18,346 nucleotides of DNA from an uncultured Anaerostipes sp. (GCA_900756035.1 CAAEIR010000123.1:1-18346), one strand, 5' to 3'; shown: positions 1 to 6,814, counted from the stretch's first letter. The notes: a model not told the origin generated them from the letters alone. Numbers and translations: made by a program.

Positions 1-20
1 AACAGAAAAGGAGAATGAAC

Positions 21-215
21 ATGAAAACTTATAAGTGCGAGGAAATGATGTGCGATGGATGTGTGAACCGGATTAAGAAGGGGCTGGACGGAGCAGGTAT
101 TAAGAATACCGTGGATTTATCCGTCAAGACAGTGACCATTGACGGGGATGCGGACTGTGAGGCCAGGGCTGTGGAGATTTTAGACGACCTTGGATTTACT
201 GCGGTAGAAGTATAG
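21..215 (+). CDS. Heavy-metal-associated (HMA) domain protein, CopZ-like copper chaperone
   Basis: A 64-residue protein that is essentially one HMA fold. The metal-binding pair is C11 and C14 (MMCDGC), followed by the alternating strand/helix pattern ending in DDLGF. Proteins of this family bind Cu(I) or a similar soft metal in the cytosol and hand it to a P-type ATPase or a repressor. The first Met of glycine in the usual GMxCxxC loop is replaced (EMMCDGC), a mild deviation. An ATG at 15 is also in frame, but the AGGAG at 9-13 lies only one base from it and seven bases from the ATG at 21, so 21 is chosen. The usual partner ATPase would be upstream, outside the window. This is host DNA, outside the mobile element. 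Confidence 0.85.
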   Translation: MKTYKCEEMMCDGCVNRIKKGLDGAGIKNTVDLSVKTVTIDGDADCEARAVEILDDLGFTAVEV

Positions 216-218
216 TAC

Positions 219-240
219 AGAGCCTGTAACCGGGGCTTTT
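219..240 (+). terminator. Weak terminator after the HMA gene
   Basis: AGAGCC (219-224) can pair with GGCTTT (234-239, one G-U pair), followed by a short T run. The stem is short, so this is tentative. Confidence 0.35.
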
Positions 241-283
241 CGGAAATTATCATAATTATTTTAAAAACTTTGACAATTTATGG

Positions 284-312
284 TTGACTTTCTGGAATAA
301 ATGTATTATACT
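284..312 (+). promoter_or_regulatory. Promoter of the tRNA cluster
   Basis: TTGACT (284-289), a 17-bp spacer and TATACT (307-312) form a good sigma-A promoter. The start point would fall near 319, a few bases before tRNA-Pro. Confidence 0.75.
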
Positions 313-323
313 ACCAAAGGTAT

Positions 324-397
324 CGAGGCGTGGCTCAGTTTGGTAGAGCGCTGCGTTCGGGACGCAGAGGCCGCGTGTTCGAATCACGTCGCCTCGA
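324..397 (+). tRNA. tRNA-Pro (anticodon CGG)
   Basis: The acceptor stem CGAGGCG (324-330) pairs with CGCCTCG (390-396), with discriminator A397. The anticodon loop is TTCGGGA in a CTGCG/CGCAG stem, giving anticodon CGG. The T-arm GTTCGAATC is standard. No CCA is encoded. It is the first gene of the cluster behind the promoter at 284-312. Confidence 0.93.
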
Positions 398-408
398 TTT
401 ACCTTTAA

Positions 409-480
409 GGCCTGATGGTCAAGCGGCTAAGACGACGCCCTCTCACGGCGTAAACCCGGGTTCGATTCCCGGTCAGGTCA
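409..480 (+). tRNA. tRNA-Glu (anticodon CTC)
   Basis: The acceptor stem GGCCTGA (409-415) pairs with TCAGGTC (473-479), discriminator A480. The anticodon stem ACGCC/GGCGT holds the loop CTCTCAC, so the anticodon is CTC. The T-arm is GGGTTCGATTCCC. The D-arm GGTCAAGCGGCTAAGAC is typical of bacterial tRNA-Glu. It lies 11 bp after tRNA-Pro and probably shares its transcript. Confidence 0.93.
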
Positions 481-486
481 TGATGG

Positions 487-514
487 CAAGGCTGTTGCTT
501 AGGCAGCAGCCTTG
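487..514 (+). terminator. Hairpin between tRNA-Glu and tRNA-Thr
   Basis: A 12-bp stem, 487-498 with 503-514 (one G-U pair), and a TTAG loop. The following TTGTTGT is only a partial T run, so it could be a terminator or an RNA-processing signal. Confidence 0.5.
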
Positions 515-547
515 TTGTATCAAAGGAATGGCGTTTGCTGTTCGGAT

Positions 548-620
548 GCCACTGTAGCGCAGTTGGTAGCGCAACGCATTCGTAATGCGTGGGTCGCCGG
601 TTCGAGTCCGGCCAGTGGCT
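548..620 (+). tRNA. tRNA-Thr (anticodon CGT), integration target
   Basis: The acceptor stem GCCACTG (548-554) pairs with CAGTGGC (613-619), discriminator T620. The loop TTCGTAA in the ACGCA/TGCGT stem gives anticodon CGT. The tRNA is complete. Everything from 578 in the anticodon arm to the 3' end is part of the 46-bp repeat found again at 18172-18217, so the inserted element left a functional tRNA at this end and a loose 3' copy at the other. Confidence 0.95.
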
Positions 621-623
621 TGA
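578..623 (+). repeat. attL core (46-bp direct repeat)
   Basis: Identical to 18172-18217. It runs from the anticodon loop of tRNA-Thr(CGT) to three bases past its 3' end. Identity stops at C577 versus A18171 on the left and at T624 versus C18218 on the right. The crossover should lie inside the repeat. Confidence 0.93.
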
Positions 624-626
624 TTG

Positions 627-642
627 AAAAAGTACGTATTTA
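627..642 (+). repeat. Terminal inverted repeat, left copy
   Basis: The 16-mer AAAAAGTACGTATTTA is present as its exact reverse complement at 18109-18124. In the excised circle the two copies flank the attP core as an inverted pair, 3 bp away on one side and 47 bp on the other. Possible role in recombinase or accessory protein binding, or as a transcript fold. Confidence 0.8.
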
Positions 643-672
643 CAAGGAAATTTGAAGATTTAAGCAAAAAGA

Positions 673-700
673 AAAACCGTCCGATGTGGGCGGTTTTCTT
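673..700. terminator. Bidirectional terminator between tRNA-Thr and the integrase
   Basis: A 10-bp stem (673-682 with 688-697, one G-U pair) with loop GATGT. The plus strand ends in TTTTCTT; the minus strand ends in TTTTTCTTTTT. It can stop both the tRNA transcript and the integrase transcript. Since it lies inside the element, the element appears to supply a replacement for the native tRNA terminator that it displaced to 18221-18248. Confidence 0.85.
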
Positions 701-702
701 GA

Positions 703-735
703 TTTGACTAACATTTGACTAACATTGACTAATTT
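703..735 (+). repeat. Left arm-type repeats (11-bp tandem)
   Basis: TTTGACTAACA occurs twice in tandem (703-713, 714-724), with a degenerate third copy at 725-735 overlapping the integrase stop codon. The two perfect units recur in the same orientation at 18035-18056. Tandem repeats at both ends of an element with a tyrosine integrase match arm-type binding sites for its N-terminal domain. Confidence 0.75.
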
Positions 736-2075
736 GCTTTGATTAAAACACTCTCCATGATGTTAGCCGCTTCCTCATTTTTGCTGCGGAAAAAGTAAGC
801 ATAGATATTTAATGTGGTGGTCGCATTGGAATGTCCCAGAACCCCGGCAACGGAGCGAGGGTCCATATTGTTAGCAATCAATATGGAGGCTGCGGTATGA
901 CGTAAATCGTGTGGGGTTATATCCGGGGGAATCATGTGGCTGCAATCCTCTGCCACATATTTGTTATACAGTTCTATGATTCGTTTGAACTGATGGTATG
1001 GGCTTGAAGGATGCATCTGAATCCCATTTTCCTGCGTGAAAATGAAATTCTTATCAAATTCTTTCCCGTGGTATCCCTGCCAATATGTGCCGCGCTCCAT
1101 GCTTTGGCGCATTTGTTCCGCTTTCCATAATTTCAATATGCCCGTGACGACAGGCGGTATAACAGGAGTGCGTGATTTGTTTGTTTTGGTCTTTTTCTGT
1201 ATTATCTTTCCATCCACATAAGCTGTAGAGTTTTCAATATTCACGGTTCCGGTATCTAAGTCTATATCATCCCATGTAAAAGCTATATTCTCACCACGTC
1301 TATCGCCAATGAACAGGGCCAGATAAAAGTAAGCCCGCCATTTTAAAGAGAGCTTCCAGGACGTTTGATATTCTTTGATTGAATATACTTCCCCTGATTT
1401 GTTTTTACGCTTACGGCCTCCGTATTTTATCGTTATAGGGTTGTCTAAGGCCCACAGGAACGCTTGTGTTTGTTCTATGGTAAGATATTTCACCTTGTAC
1501 TCTTTCTTTGGCCTGTGTCCCTTGCTTTGCTTTCCAGCATAGATTAAAGGGTTTATGGTGAGTAATCCCTCACCAACGGCATAAGACAATAAGCTGCTGA
1601 CAATGGCGCAATCCCTTGTTATGGTGCTTTCAGATAGCCCGCCGGGCTTTCCGTCAATCCTGGCTCCGTCCTGCCTTAAGGCTTTGCTGTAATCCTTAAG
1701 GTTCTTTGGGATGATGCTGCATATCTTTAAATGACCCAGGCGTGGGACAATGCGCAATTTCAAACAGTTTTTATAGCTGGCCCAGGTAGTGATGGACATA
1801 ATATCTTCATCCGGTTTTCCAGTAGGTTCATTGTCTTTTAAAAATAACTCAGATAGTTCCTCCAAAGTCATGCGCCGGCCTTTAACGTTTTGGCCTGATT
1901 TTACATCACGTTCAAAATCCATTACAAATTGCTCCAGGGCCTTTTTCTCCTGTTTTGGGGTCATTCCTGGCTCTGGTGTGAATGTGTCCGTTTCAAGTAT
2001 TTGGGTCCCATCGGCTCTGCGCCCATTGCTAACCGTGACTTGATAAGAGTTACCGCGCTTTCTTACACTTGCCAT
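729..2075 (-). CDS. int: Tyrosine site-specific recombinase (phage/ICE integrase)
   Basis: A 448-residue integrase that would catalyse insertion of the circular element into tRNA-Thr(CGT) and, with an excisionase, its removal. The N-terminus (about 1-60, starting MASVRKRGNSYQV) fits an arm-DNA-binding domain. A SAM-like core-binding domain spans about 65-185, and the catalytic domain about 195-448. Catalytic residues are visible: R259 in GDRRGE, a lysine near 295-300 in KKTKTNK, H389-x-x-R392-H393 (HDLRH), H415 (LGHS) and nucleophile Y425 (NIYAY). Length is normal for the Tn916/phage integrase group. The start has GGAAGGAT upstream. It reads towards attL and ends at the arm repeats and the terminator at 673-700. 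It follows the repressor gene on the same strand with a 69-bp gap that carries the 26-bp repeat. Confidence 0.95.
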   Translation of the reverse strand: MASVRKRGNSYQVTVSNGRRADGTQILETDTFTPEPGMTPKQEKKALEQFVMDFERDVKSGQNVKGRRMTLEELSELFLKDNEPTGKPDEDIMSITTWASYKNCLKLRIVPRLGHLKICSIIPKNLKDYSKALRQDGARIDGKPGGLSESTITRDCAIVSSLLSYAVGEGLLTINPLIYAGKQSKGHRPKKEYKVKYLTIEQTQAFLWALDNPITIKYGGRKRKNKSGEVYSIKEYQTSWKLSLKWRAYFYLALFIGDRRGENIAFTWDDIDLDTGTVNIENSTAYVDGKIIQKKTKTNKSRTPVIPPVVTGILKLWKAEQMRQSMERGTYWQGYHGKEFDKNFIFTQENGIQMHPSSPYHQFKRIIELYNKYVAEDCSHMIPPDITPHDLRHTAASILIANNMDPRSVAGVLGHSNATTTLNIYAYFFRSKNEEAANIMESVLIKAN

Positions 2076-2093
2076 AATATCCTTCCTTTCATC

Positions 2094-2119
2094 TGCTGGG
2101 CGGCATGGATGAATGGAAA
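2094..2119. repeat. 26-bp direct repeat, copy 1
   Basis: TGCTGGGCGGCATGGATGAA plus six further bases, identical to 3049-3074. This copy lies between the integrase start and the repressor stop. The two copies bracket the repressor and Cro-like genes, 955 bp apart. Confidence 0.85.
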
Positions 2120-2144
2120 ATTGATAGTTGGCAATAGTGGTTAA

Positions 2145-2720
2145 TTAGTCTTTTTTCCTGTATTCCGGTATTTTCGTAAGTAATTCTAGCTGTTTAATGG
2201 TTCTGGTTATTTCTTCGTCAGCTTTCTTTTGACCTTCTTCGTTTAACATTGCATAATATTGTGCGAAAGAATCTCCTATGCTTCTTAAGGCTCTTTCCAG
2301 ATAAGCTGATTTGAATATGGATTCCTGCGGCGTCAGTTCTTCTCCACGGTCAGTTTTCTGCATAATTCCATTAAACTTCAAATCATCAAGATTTTTTTCA
2401 TTATGGATATCATCATTAGTGTGTAAAGGCGTTGTAAATCTAGGAACAGTTGTCATTTCTGTATCTCCTAGAAATCTAGCTCTATTTTCCCATGATTCAG
2501 AAGTTATATCTGGTAGTGGAAAACTATCGTCTAATAGTATATAAAGAGCAATATCAAACACCTTTGCTATTTTCTTCATTGTATCTAAATTAGGTTCTCG
2601 TTTTCCATTTTCCCAGTTATAAACAGCGTTTTGCGAAACATTTAAAGAGTCAGCGAGTTGTTTTTGAGTTAGACCTTTATCCGTACGTAACTTCTTTAAT
2701 CTATTTGGAATATCTGACAT
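2145..2720 (-). CDS. XRE-family CI-like repressor
   Basis: A 191-residue protein with an N-terminal helix-turn-helix (about 6-60: RLKKLRTDKGLTQKQLADSL, then VSQNAVYNWENGKREP) as in lambda-type repressors. The C-terminal part (about 70-191) is acidic and helical and shows no S24/LexA-type cleavage residues, so induction by RecA self-cleavage is not evident; release by an antirepressor protein is more likely. The ending (YYAMLNEEGQKKADEEI...IPEYRKKD) matches a common tail of clostridial phage repressors. AGGAGGTG precedes the ATG. It is divergent from the Cro-like gene at 2850, with interleaved promoters between them, and probably represses that early promoter and tunes its own. The integrase lies downstream on the same strand. 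Confidence 0.9.
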   Translation of the reverse strand: MSDIPNRLKKLRTDKGLTQKQLADSLNVSQNAVYNWENGKREPNLDTMKKIAKVFDIALYILLDDSFPLPDITSESWENRARFLGDTEMTTVPRFTTPLHTNDDIHNEKNLDDLKFNGIMQKTDRGEELTPQESIFKSAYLERALRSIGDSFAQYYAMLNEEGQKKADEEITRTIKQLELLTKIPEYRKKD

Positions 2721-2750
2721 ACTCGCACCTCCTTTTTAAACATAATAGCA

Positions 2751-2831
2751 AATTGGTGTAATATTTGCAATGCTATATTGACATTATAGCGTATTGGTGA
2801 TACAATGTCAATATAAACACCAATATGGTGT
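2751..2831. promoter_or_regulatory. Interleaved early/repressor promoters with three operators
   Basis: Plus-strand promoter: TTGACA (2778-2783), 17 bp, TACAAT (2801-2806). Minus-strand promoter: TTGACA (2811-2806), 17 bp, TATAAT (2788-2783). The -10 of each touches the -35 of the other, so the polymerases exclude each other. TTGGTG-type operators lie at 2752-2760 and 2793-2800 (between both promoter boxes), and a near-palindrome ACACCA-ATA-TGGTGT at 2817-2831, just before the Cro-like gene. Confidence 0.85.
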
Positions 2832-2849
2832 AACCAAGGAGGCGAGATA

Positions 2850-3044
2850 GTGAAGCTTAGTAGAGACAAAATAAATGTTGCTATGGCGAGAAAAGCCCTT
2901 ACTGTTACGAATCTGGCGGAAAAGTATGGAGTGAGCCGGGCGCGTATGAATGTCATTTTAAATAGTCGTGAAGTCACAGCAATATGTGCTGGACGTATGG
3001 CTAACAGTCTTGAAGTTGATGTGACTGAAATTTTAGAGGATTAA
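2850..3044 (+). CDS. Small Cro-like XRE DNA-binding protein
   Basis: A 64-residue protein made of one helix-turn-helix domain (LTVTNLAEKYGVSRARMNVIL, about 18-38). It starts at GTG with AAGGAGG seven bases upstream. As first gene of the rightward operon and facing the CI-like repressor, it most likely acts as the lytic-side regulator that binds the same TTGGTG operators and shuts off the repressor. The protein lacks any effector domain. The 26-bp repeat follows its stop codon after four bases. Confidence 0.85.
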   Translation: MKLSRDKINVAMARKALTVTNLAEKYGVSRARMNVILNSREVTAICAGRMANSLEVDVTEILED

Positions 3045-3048
3045 ATCA

Positions 3049-3074
3049 TGCTGGGCGGCATGGATGAATGGAAA
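3049..3074. repeat. 26-bp direct repeat, copy 2
   Basis: Identical to 2094-2119. Here it lies between the Cro-like gene and the excisionase-like gene; its last bases run into that gene's AAGGAG. Confidence 0.85.
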
Positions 3075-3091
3075 GGAGCAAGCTTAGATTT

Positions 3092-3442
3092 ATGACAAAA
3101 ATAGAAATGGTTTCCAGATATGCGGACTTGGCGCGGCAGCGTTCAGAACTTTTCTTGCAATCTGGTTCCGGTTGGAATGCGGATATAGAACGGCGGGAAA
3201 AGGCTATTCTTGGCGAGATGGCGGCATTAGAAGCGGCTATTAAACTTCCAGTACAGGAGGAACAGGCCATTCCAGAAATGCTTACCATCCGTAAGGCAGC
3301 AGAGAGAACCGGGTTATCTTATGATTGCATAAGAAAATTATGCCTCCAGAAGAAAATAACGTTTGTTATGGTTGGAACGAAATATTTAGTCAATTTTGGC
3401 AAACTGGTGGATTTTCTGAATGGACAGGGGGCTAATGCATGA
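3092..3442 (+). CDS. Excisionase-like helix-turn-helix protein
   Basis: A 116-residue protein. The N-terminal half (1-60) is charged and helical and I do not recognise it. The C-terminal half (about 63-113: MLTIRKAAERTGLSYDCIRK, then LVDFLNG) is a winged helix-turn-helix of the excisionase/MerR type used by Xis proteins to bend attachment-site DNA. I choose the ATG at 3092: AAGGAG lies 14 bases upstream, which is long, but the in-frame ATG at 3068 has no ribosome site. A role as Xis for the integrase is inferred from domain and position; it could instead be a regulator of the early operon. It sits between the Cro-like gene and the replication genes. Confidence 0.7.
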   Translation: MTKIEMVSRYADLARQRSELFLQSGSGWNADIERREKAILGEMAALEAAIKLPVQEEQAIPEMLTIRKAAERTGLSYDCIRKLCLQKKITFVMVGTKYLVNFGKLVDFLNGQGANA

Positions 3443-3468
3443 GGGCTAAAGAATGGCGGTGATTAAAC

Positions 3469-4215
3469 TTGAATGGCTGGGTGAGCTTACATAGAAAAAT
3501 GTTAGATAATCCTGTAGTATGTAAGGATTCGGATTATATGGCTATTTGGATTTATCTTCTGCTTAATGCAACCCATGCGGAAATTCCTGCTATGTTTAAA
3601 GGGCAAAAAATAATGCTTAATCCTGGTCAACTGATAACAGGCAGAAAGGCCATTTCTGACAAATTGCGTGTCACGGAATCGAAAGTGCAGCGTGTCTTAA
3701 AGTGTTATGAAAGTGAACAGCAGATTGAACAACAGACAGGCAATAGAAATCGCCTAATTACAATAAAAAACTGGGATATGTACCAAATGTGTGAACATCA
3801 GAATGAAACGCAATTGACCGACCATCGAACAGCCAGTGAACGACCAGTGCACACAAACAATAATGTAAATAATAAAATAAATATATTATGTTCGCCTGGA
3901 GCCGAACCAGATAAGACGGGAGATAATAATTCCGACCTTGAACAGATGAAAACAGACTTTGAAAAGATTTATGCCATATATCCCAAAAAGAGGGGAAAAG
4001 CAAAAGCATTTGAATACTATTGTGCTTATGTGAAAAAAGGGCGTTGTATCAACAAAGTTCGTTATCGGCTGACTAACAAGCAAATTTATTTGGCGGTTCG
4101 AGCCTATACCCGTGAATGGGAGGCAGAGGGAACAGAGATATGCTTTTGTAAAAATTTCGATACATTTATGTCAAAGGCTATTATTGATTATCTGCCGGGG
4201 GAGGATGATTTATGA
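3469..4215 (+). CDS. Phage replisome organiser, DnaD-like
   Basis: A 248-residue protein opening with NGWVSLHRKMLDNPV, the usual start of phage replisome-organiser proteins. Residues 1-105 form a winged-helix N-terminal domain (GQLITGRKAISDKLRVTESK). A low-complexity linker (about 108-160) leads to a C-terminal phage replication domain (EKIYAIYPKKRGKAKAFEYY to FMSKAIIDYLP). Such proteins bind the phage origin and load the helicase. It starts with TTG at 3469: a stop at 3460-3462 leaves no earlier start, and GGCGGTG is a weak ribosome site. Its stop overlaps the helicase start by four bases (ATGA), so the two are translationally coupled. Any origin should lie in or near this gene; I could not point to clear iterons. 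Confidence 0.8.
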   Translation: MNGWVSLHRKMLDNPVVCKDSDYMAIWIYLLLNATHAEIPAMFKGQKIMLNPGQLITGRKAISDKLRVTESKVQRVLKCYESEQQIEQQTGNRNRLITIKNWDMYQMCEHQNETQLTDHRTASERPVHTNNNVNNKINILCSPGAEPDKTGDNNSDLEQMKTDFEKIYAIYPKKRGKAKAFEYYCAYVKKGRCINKVRYRLTNKQIYLAVRAYTREWEAEGTEICFCKNFDTFMSKAIIDYLPGEDDL

Positions 4216-5483
4216 TTGTTAATGCGGAGCAAGCGCTTATTGGCGCTTTGATGATGGAACCACGGGCAATCAAGGATTGTAGGAGCATTCGCCCTGATAT
4301 GTTTGTTGATGCGCTGTTAGGACGGATATATCTGGAATTTTTGAGAGCTCATGATTTTGGATATCAGGCCAATCTTGTTACCCTTGCAGCAAACATTACT
4401 GATGTTTCCCAATCTGAATTGCTGAGTAAATTAAAAGCGTGCAGTGATTCAAGCGTAACAAGTATGGCAACTGGGGAATATGCGGAAGTGATTAAAAACA
4501 CATATAAGGCCCGTACAGCCACGCAAATTATCAACGCGGTACAATTCCACCCCTCTGCCGTAGAAAAGCAAATAGGGGAGACTGTGAACGCTCTGGAGGC
4601 ATTGCAAGAGGATGATAGACCAAAGGCAAAAAGCTTAAGTGAGATTGTTGACGAAATGGCCCCAGGATGTTTTGTGGACAGGGAACGGGATTTTCTTTAC
4701 ACGGGATTCCCGCGATTGGATGATTGTCTTGGTGGTCTGGAGGGTGGGGATATCATTGTCATTGGAGCGCGCCCGGCAGTTGGAAAATCTGCTTTTGTTA
4801 CGCAAATACTAACAAATATGGGAATTCAGGGCAAGCGGGTGCTGCTGTATAATCTGGAAATGACAAATAAGCAGATGTATGAACGACTGGTGTCGCGGCA
4901 ATCTGGTATTATGATGAACCGTATCCGGCAGGGAAAGGCTTTCCTGGGGGATGAAAAAGAACGGTTCCAAAAGGCCAATACGGAACTGAAAAGGCTGGAT
5001 GTGTGGATATCAAGCGGGGTTAAATCCGTGGGTGAGATACGCAGAGAATGCCAGCACATGGGTGCTGATTGCATCATCATTGATTATTTGCAGCTTATAA
5101 AGGCCGAACGTCATTACGCTAACCGGGCGTCAGAAGTGGGCGATATTTCAAAGGCAATTAAATCATTAGCAATGGAGTTGAACCGGCCTATCATAGTCTT
5201 ATCGCAATTAAACAGGGCATCAGAAGGACGGCAGACAAAAGAACCCACTATGTCGGAACTGAGGGAATCAGGTGATATTGAGCAGGATGCATCAGTTGTT
5301 ATGCTGCTTTGGAATCTTTCAGAAGAAAATGAAAGATACAAAGGGGTGAAGGTAGAGAAAAACCGACAAGGGAAAACAGCAAAATTTCAAATGGAGTTTG
5401 TTGGTGAGGAAATGAGTTTCAAAGAAGTAGAGGGTAAAGATTTTGATTTCAAGCCAGCAAAGGAGAAAACACCATTTGATTAA
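4212..5483 (+). CDS. DnaB-type replicative DNA helicase
   Basis: A 423-residue helicase that unwinds DNA at the element's fork as a ring hexamer. The N-terminal DnaB domain (about 1-105, AEQALIGALMMEPRAIKDCR) is followed by a linker and a RecA-like motor. Motifs seen: Walker A GARPAVGKS (185-193), Walker B CIIIDYLQL (287-295), SQLNR (331-335), SELRESGDIEQDA (348-360) and the arginine-finger segment KNRQGKT (383-389). Length is close to host DnaB, but this copy sits in a phage early operon right after the replisome organiser. Together they let the element replicate with host polymerase. No primase is visible. The helicase is intact, which argues for recent selection on replication. Confidence 0.93.
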   Translation: MIVNAEQALIGALMMEPRAIKDCRSIRPDMFVDALLGRIYLEFLRAHDFGYQANLVTLAANITDVSQSELLSKLKACSDSSVTSMATGEYAEVIKNTYKARTATQIINAVQFHPSAVEKQIGETVNALEALQEDDRPKAKSLSEIVDEMAPGCFVDRERDFLYTGFPRLDDCLGGLEGGDIIVIGARPAVGKSAFVTQILTNMGIQGKRVLLYNLEMTNKQMYERLVSRQSGIMMNRIRQGKAFLGDEKERFQKANTELKRLDVWISSGVKSVGEIRRECQHMGADCIIIDYLQLIKAERHYANRASEVGDISKAIKSLAMELNRPIIVLSQLNRASEGRQTKEPTMSELRESGDIEQDASVVMLLWNLSEENERYKGVKVEKNRQGKTAKFQMEFVGEEMSFKEVEGKDFDFKPAKEKTPFD

Positions 5484-5495
5484 CAGGGGGCCGAT

Positions 5496-5714
5496 GTGGT
5501 AAAAAATTCAGAGGTACAACAGGAATTTGAAATGTTCGCAGACGTTTGGAAGCTATTTAAACAGCGGCTTCCAGTAGGCAAACCGGATGATGATGAATAC
5601 TGGGAGGAAACCGTAAATGCAGTTAAGTGTTTCATGATAAAATATCCAGATTCATTCAGCAAGGATATAGCAATGGCGGTGTTGACAGAAATCGAAAGGA
5701 GGGGTAAGCGGTGA
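5496..5714 (+). CDS. Small early-operon protein, unknown function
   Basis: A 72-residue acidic protein (MVKNSEVQQEFEMFADVWKL...), mostly helical, with no signal or membrane segment. It starts at GTG with AGGGGG upstream, 12 bp after the helicase, and its stop overlaps the next start by four bases (GTGA). I recognise the general type as a recurrent short gene after helicase genes of clostridial prophages but know no function. Confidence 0.7.
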   Translation: MVKNSEVQQEFEMFADVWKLFKQRLPVGKPDDDEYWEETVNAVKCFMIKYPDSFSKDIAMAVLTEIERRGKR

Positions 5715-5938
5715 AGATAAGAACCCAGGACGCAAGATAATACATTGAATATGGCGAAATATATGCAGAATACAGCCACGATGGTAAAGGGGCAATGGTA
5801 TATGCCAGAAGCAGGTTTCATAACGGAGCATTGTTTGCGGGAGCCTATGAGGATATGACGAGGGCTAAAGGTGTTCTTTATGAGGTGGATTTAGCATATC
5901 AAGCCGGGCAGAGGGTCTTTTATATGCCGGCAGAATGA
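5711..5938 (+). pseudogene. Small phage gene interrupted by TAA at codon 10
   Basis: Reading from GTG at 5711 gives MKIRTQDAR, then TAA (5738-5740), then 65 clean codons in the same frame (YIEYGEIYAEYSHDG... to VFYMPAE). The start MKIRTQD and the ending YMPAE match one small family seen often in Firmicutes phages, so both halves belong to one gene and a single base change such as CAA to TAA is the simplest cause. No good restart codon with a ribosome site follows. Function of the family is unknown to me. Confidence 0.7.
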
Positions 5939-5983
5939 AAATTACATAGCAGTATGATTGTATAGAGCCAGACGCTGAGACGC

Positions 5984-6014
5984 AGAGCCGTTTAAGGAAG
6001 GGCTTTATTTTTTT
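5984..6014 (+). terminator. Terminator closing the early operon
   Basis: AGAGCC (5984-5989) pairs with GGCTTT (6001-6006, one G-U pair), followed by a run of Ts to 6015. The stem is short but the T run is strong. It separates the replication genes from the tail-type cassette. Confidence 0.5.
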
Positions 6015-6044
6015 TACTATAACACAAAGAAAGTGGGTGATAAT

Positions 6045-6131
6045 GTGATTGTTATTGGAATAATGATTTTTGTGGTTATTTGTGAACTGGCGGAGATTTA
6101 TGAAAAGATGGAGGGTAAAAACAATGAATAA
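6045..6131 (+). CDS. 28-residue single-span membrane peptide
   Basis: GTG at 6045 opens a peptide MIVIGIMIFVVICELAEIYE followed by KMEGKNNE. The first 13 residues are a hydrophobic segment, the rest is charged. GGGTG lies a few bases upstream. Its stop (6129-6131) overlaps the start of the next gene at 6124, which is typical of translational coupling. It resembles the tiny membrane peptides of phages (holin-like or toxin-like), but size alone proves nothing. Confidence 0.45.
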   Translation: MIVIGIMIFVVICELAEIYEKMEGKNNE

Positions 6132-6330
6132 AATAGAAATGGTTGAAACGTGTTTGAGCGGATGCATGAAGATTCTGGGAGAAACGCAAAATGATTTGCC
6201 GGGTGTTGCGGCAGGATGCATGGAAAAGGGAATGGAGTCAATATCCGGGTTTATGCAGAATACGGTGACAGAGGATAAAGCAAGATTAAAGAAAATGATA
6301 AACGGAGGTTATAGGAATGGCAAATATTAA
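6124..6330 (+). CDS. Small protein before the tail chaperone, unknown
   Basis: A 68-residue protein (MNKIEMVETCLSGCMKILGE...) with GGAGGG eight bases before the ATG. A longer reading from 6070 has no ribosome site and would overlap the membrane peptide. Helical, with three cysteines, no membrane segment. It overlaps the next gene by 14 bp. The first 15 coding bases after the fifth codon position are shared almost exactly with the start of the excisionase-like gene (both encode KIEMV), perhaps by chance. I do not recognise the family. Confidence 0.65.
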   Translation: MNKIEMVETCLSGCMKILGETQNDLPGVAAGCMEKGMESISGFMQNTVTEDKARLKKMINGGYRNGKY

Positions 6331-6814
6331 TTTTGATGATGGATTTGAAACATTTACAATCAATGGGGATTCCAACCGGGTTATAAAGATAAATCCAAAG
6401 GATGGAAACATCCTAATCCGATTTGATGAAGCTATGCGGGACTTAAAAAACGAATCGGAACGACTTTCAAGTATCAAAGTTAAGGCAGATGGAAGTCCTG
6501 TAGAACAGGCAGGAATATCCCTGGAGGAAAGTACTTCCAGACTTGGGGAGTTTAACCAGCTCATTAACGACAAGATGGATTTTATATTTAATGCCGATGT
6601 AAGACAGGCTGCTTTTGGGAGACAGTCCCCGCTTTCCATTGTTGGCCCGGATAACCGATTTCTATTTGAGATATTTTTAGAGGCGGCATTAGAAGCAGTC
6701 CGCGAGAAGCTGGAGGCTGCAACAAAAGAAATGGAATCCCATGCAGGAAAGTATACAGGCCAGTACAAACAGGCAGCAGACAACGGGAGCAAGTACCCAT
6801 TCCCTGTAAAGTAG
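6317..6814 (+). CDS. Phage tail assembly chaperone-like protein
   Basis: A 165-residue protein. Its opening NINFDDGFETFTINGDSNRV, the middle NDKMDFIFNADVRQAAFG and the coiled-coil ending (LEAATKEMESHAGKYTGQY) follow the pattern of the siphophage proteins encoded just before the tape measure gene, which coat and hold the tape measure until tail tube assembly. AGGAGG-like GGAGG lies nine bases before the ATG. No slippery heptamer for a G/GT-type frameshift is evident near its stop. The assignment rests on recalled sequence pattern plus position upstream of the tape measure gene. Confidence 0.7.
   Translation: MANINFDDGFETFTINGDSNRVIKINPKDGNILIRFDEAMRDLKNESERLSSIKVKADGSPVEQAGISLEESTSRLGEFNQLINDKMDFIFNADVRQAAFGRQSPLSIVGPDNRFLFEIFLEAALEAVREKLEAATKEMESHAGKYTGQYKQAADNGSKYPFPVK

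Noticed and set aside
703..735. TTGACT repeats read as promoter -35 boxes
   Set aside because: They recur as exact 11-bp tandem units at both ends of the element and lack matching -10 boxes; arm-type sites explain them better.
5480..5821. 113-codon minus-strand frame over the small early genes
   Set aside because: Opposite to the coupled early-operon genes, without a ribosome site or recognisable domain.
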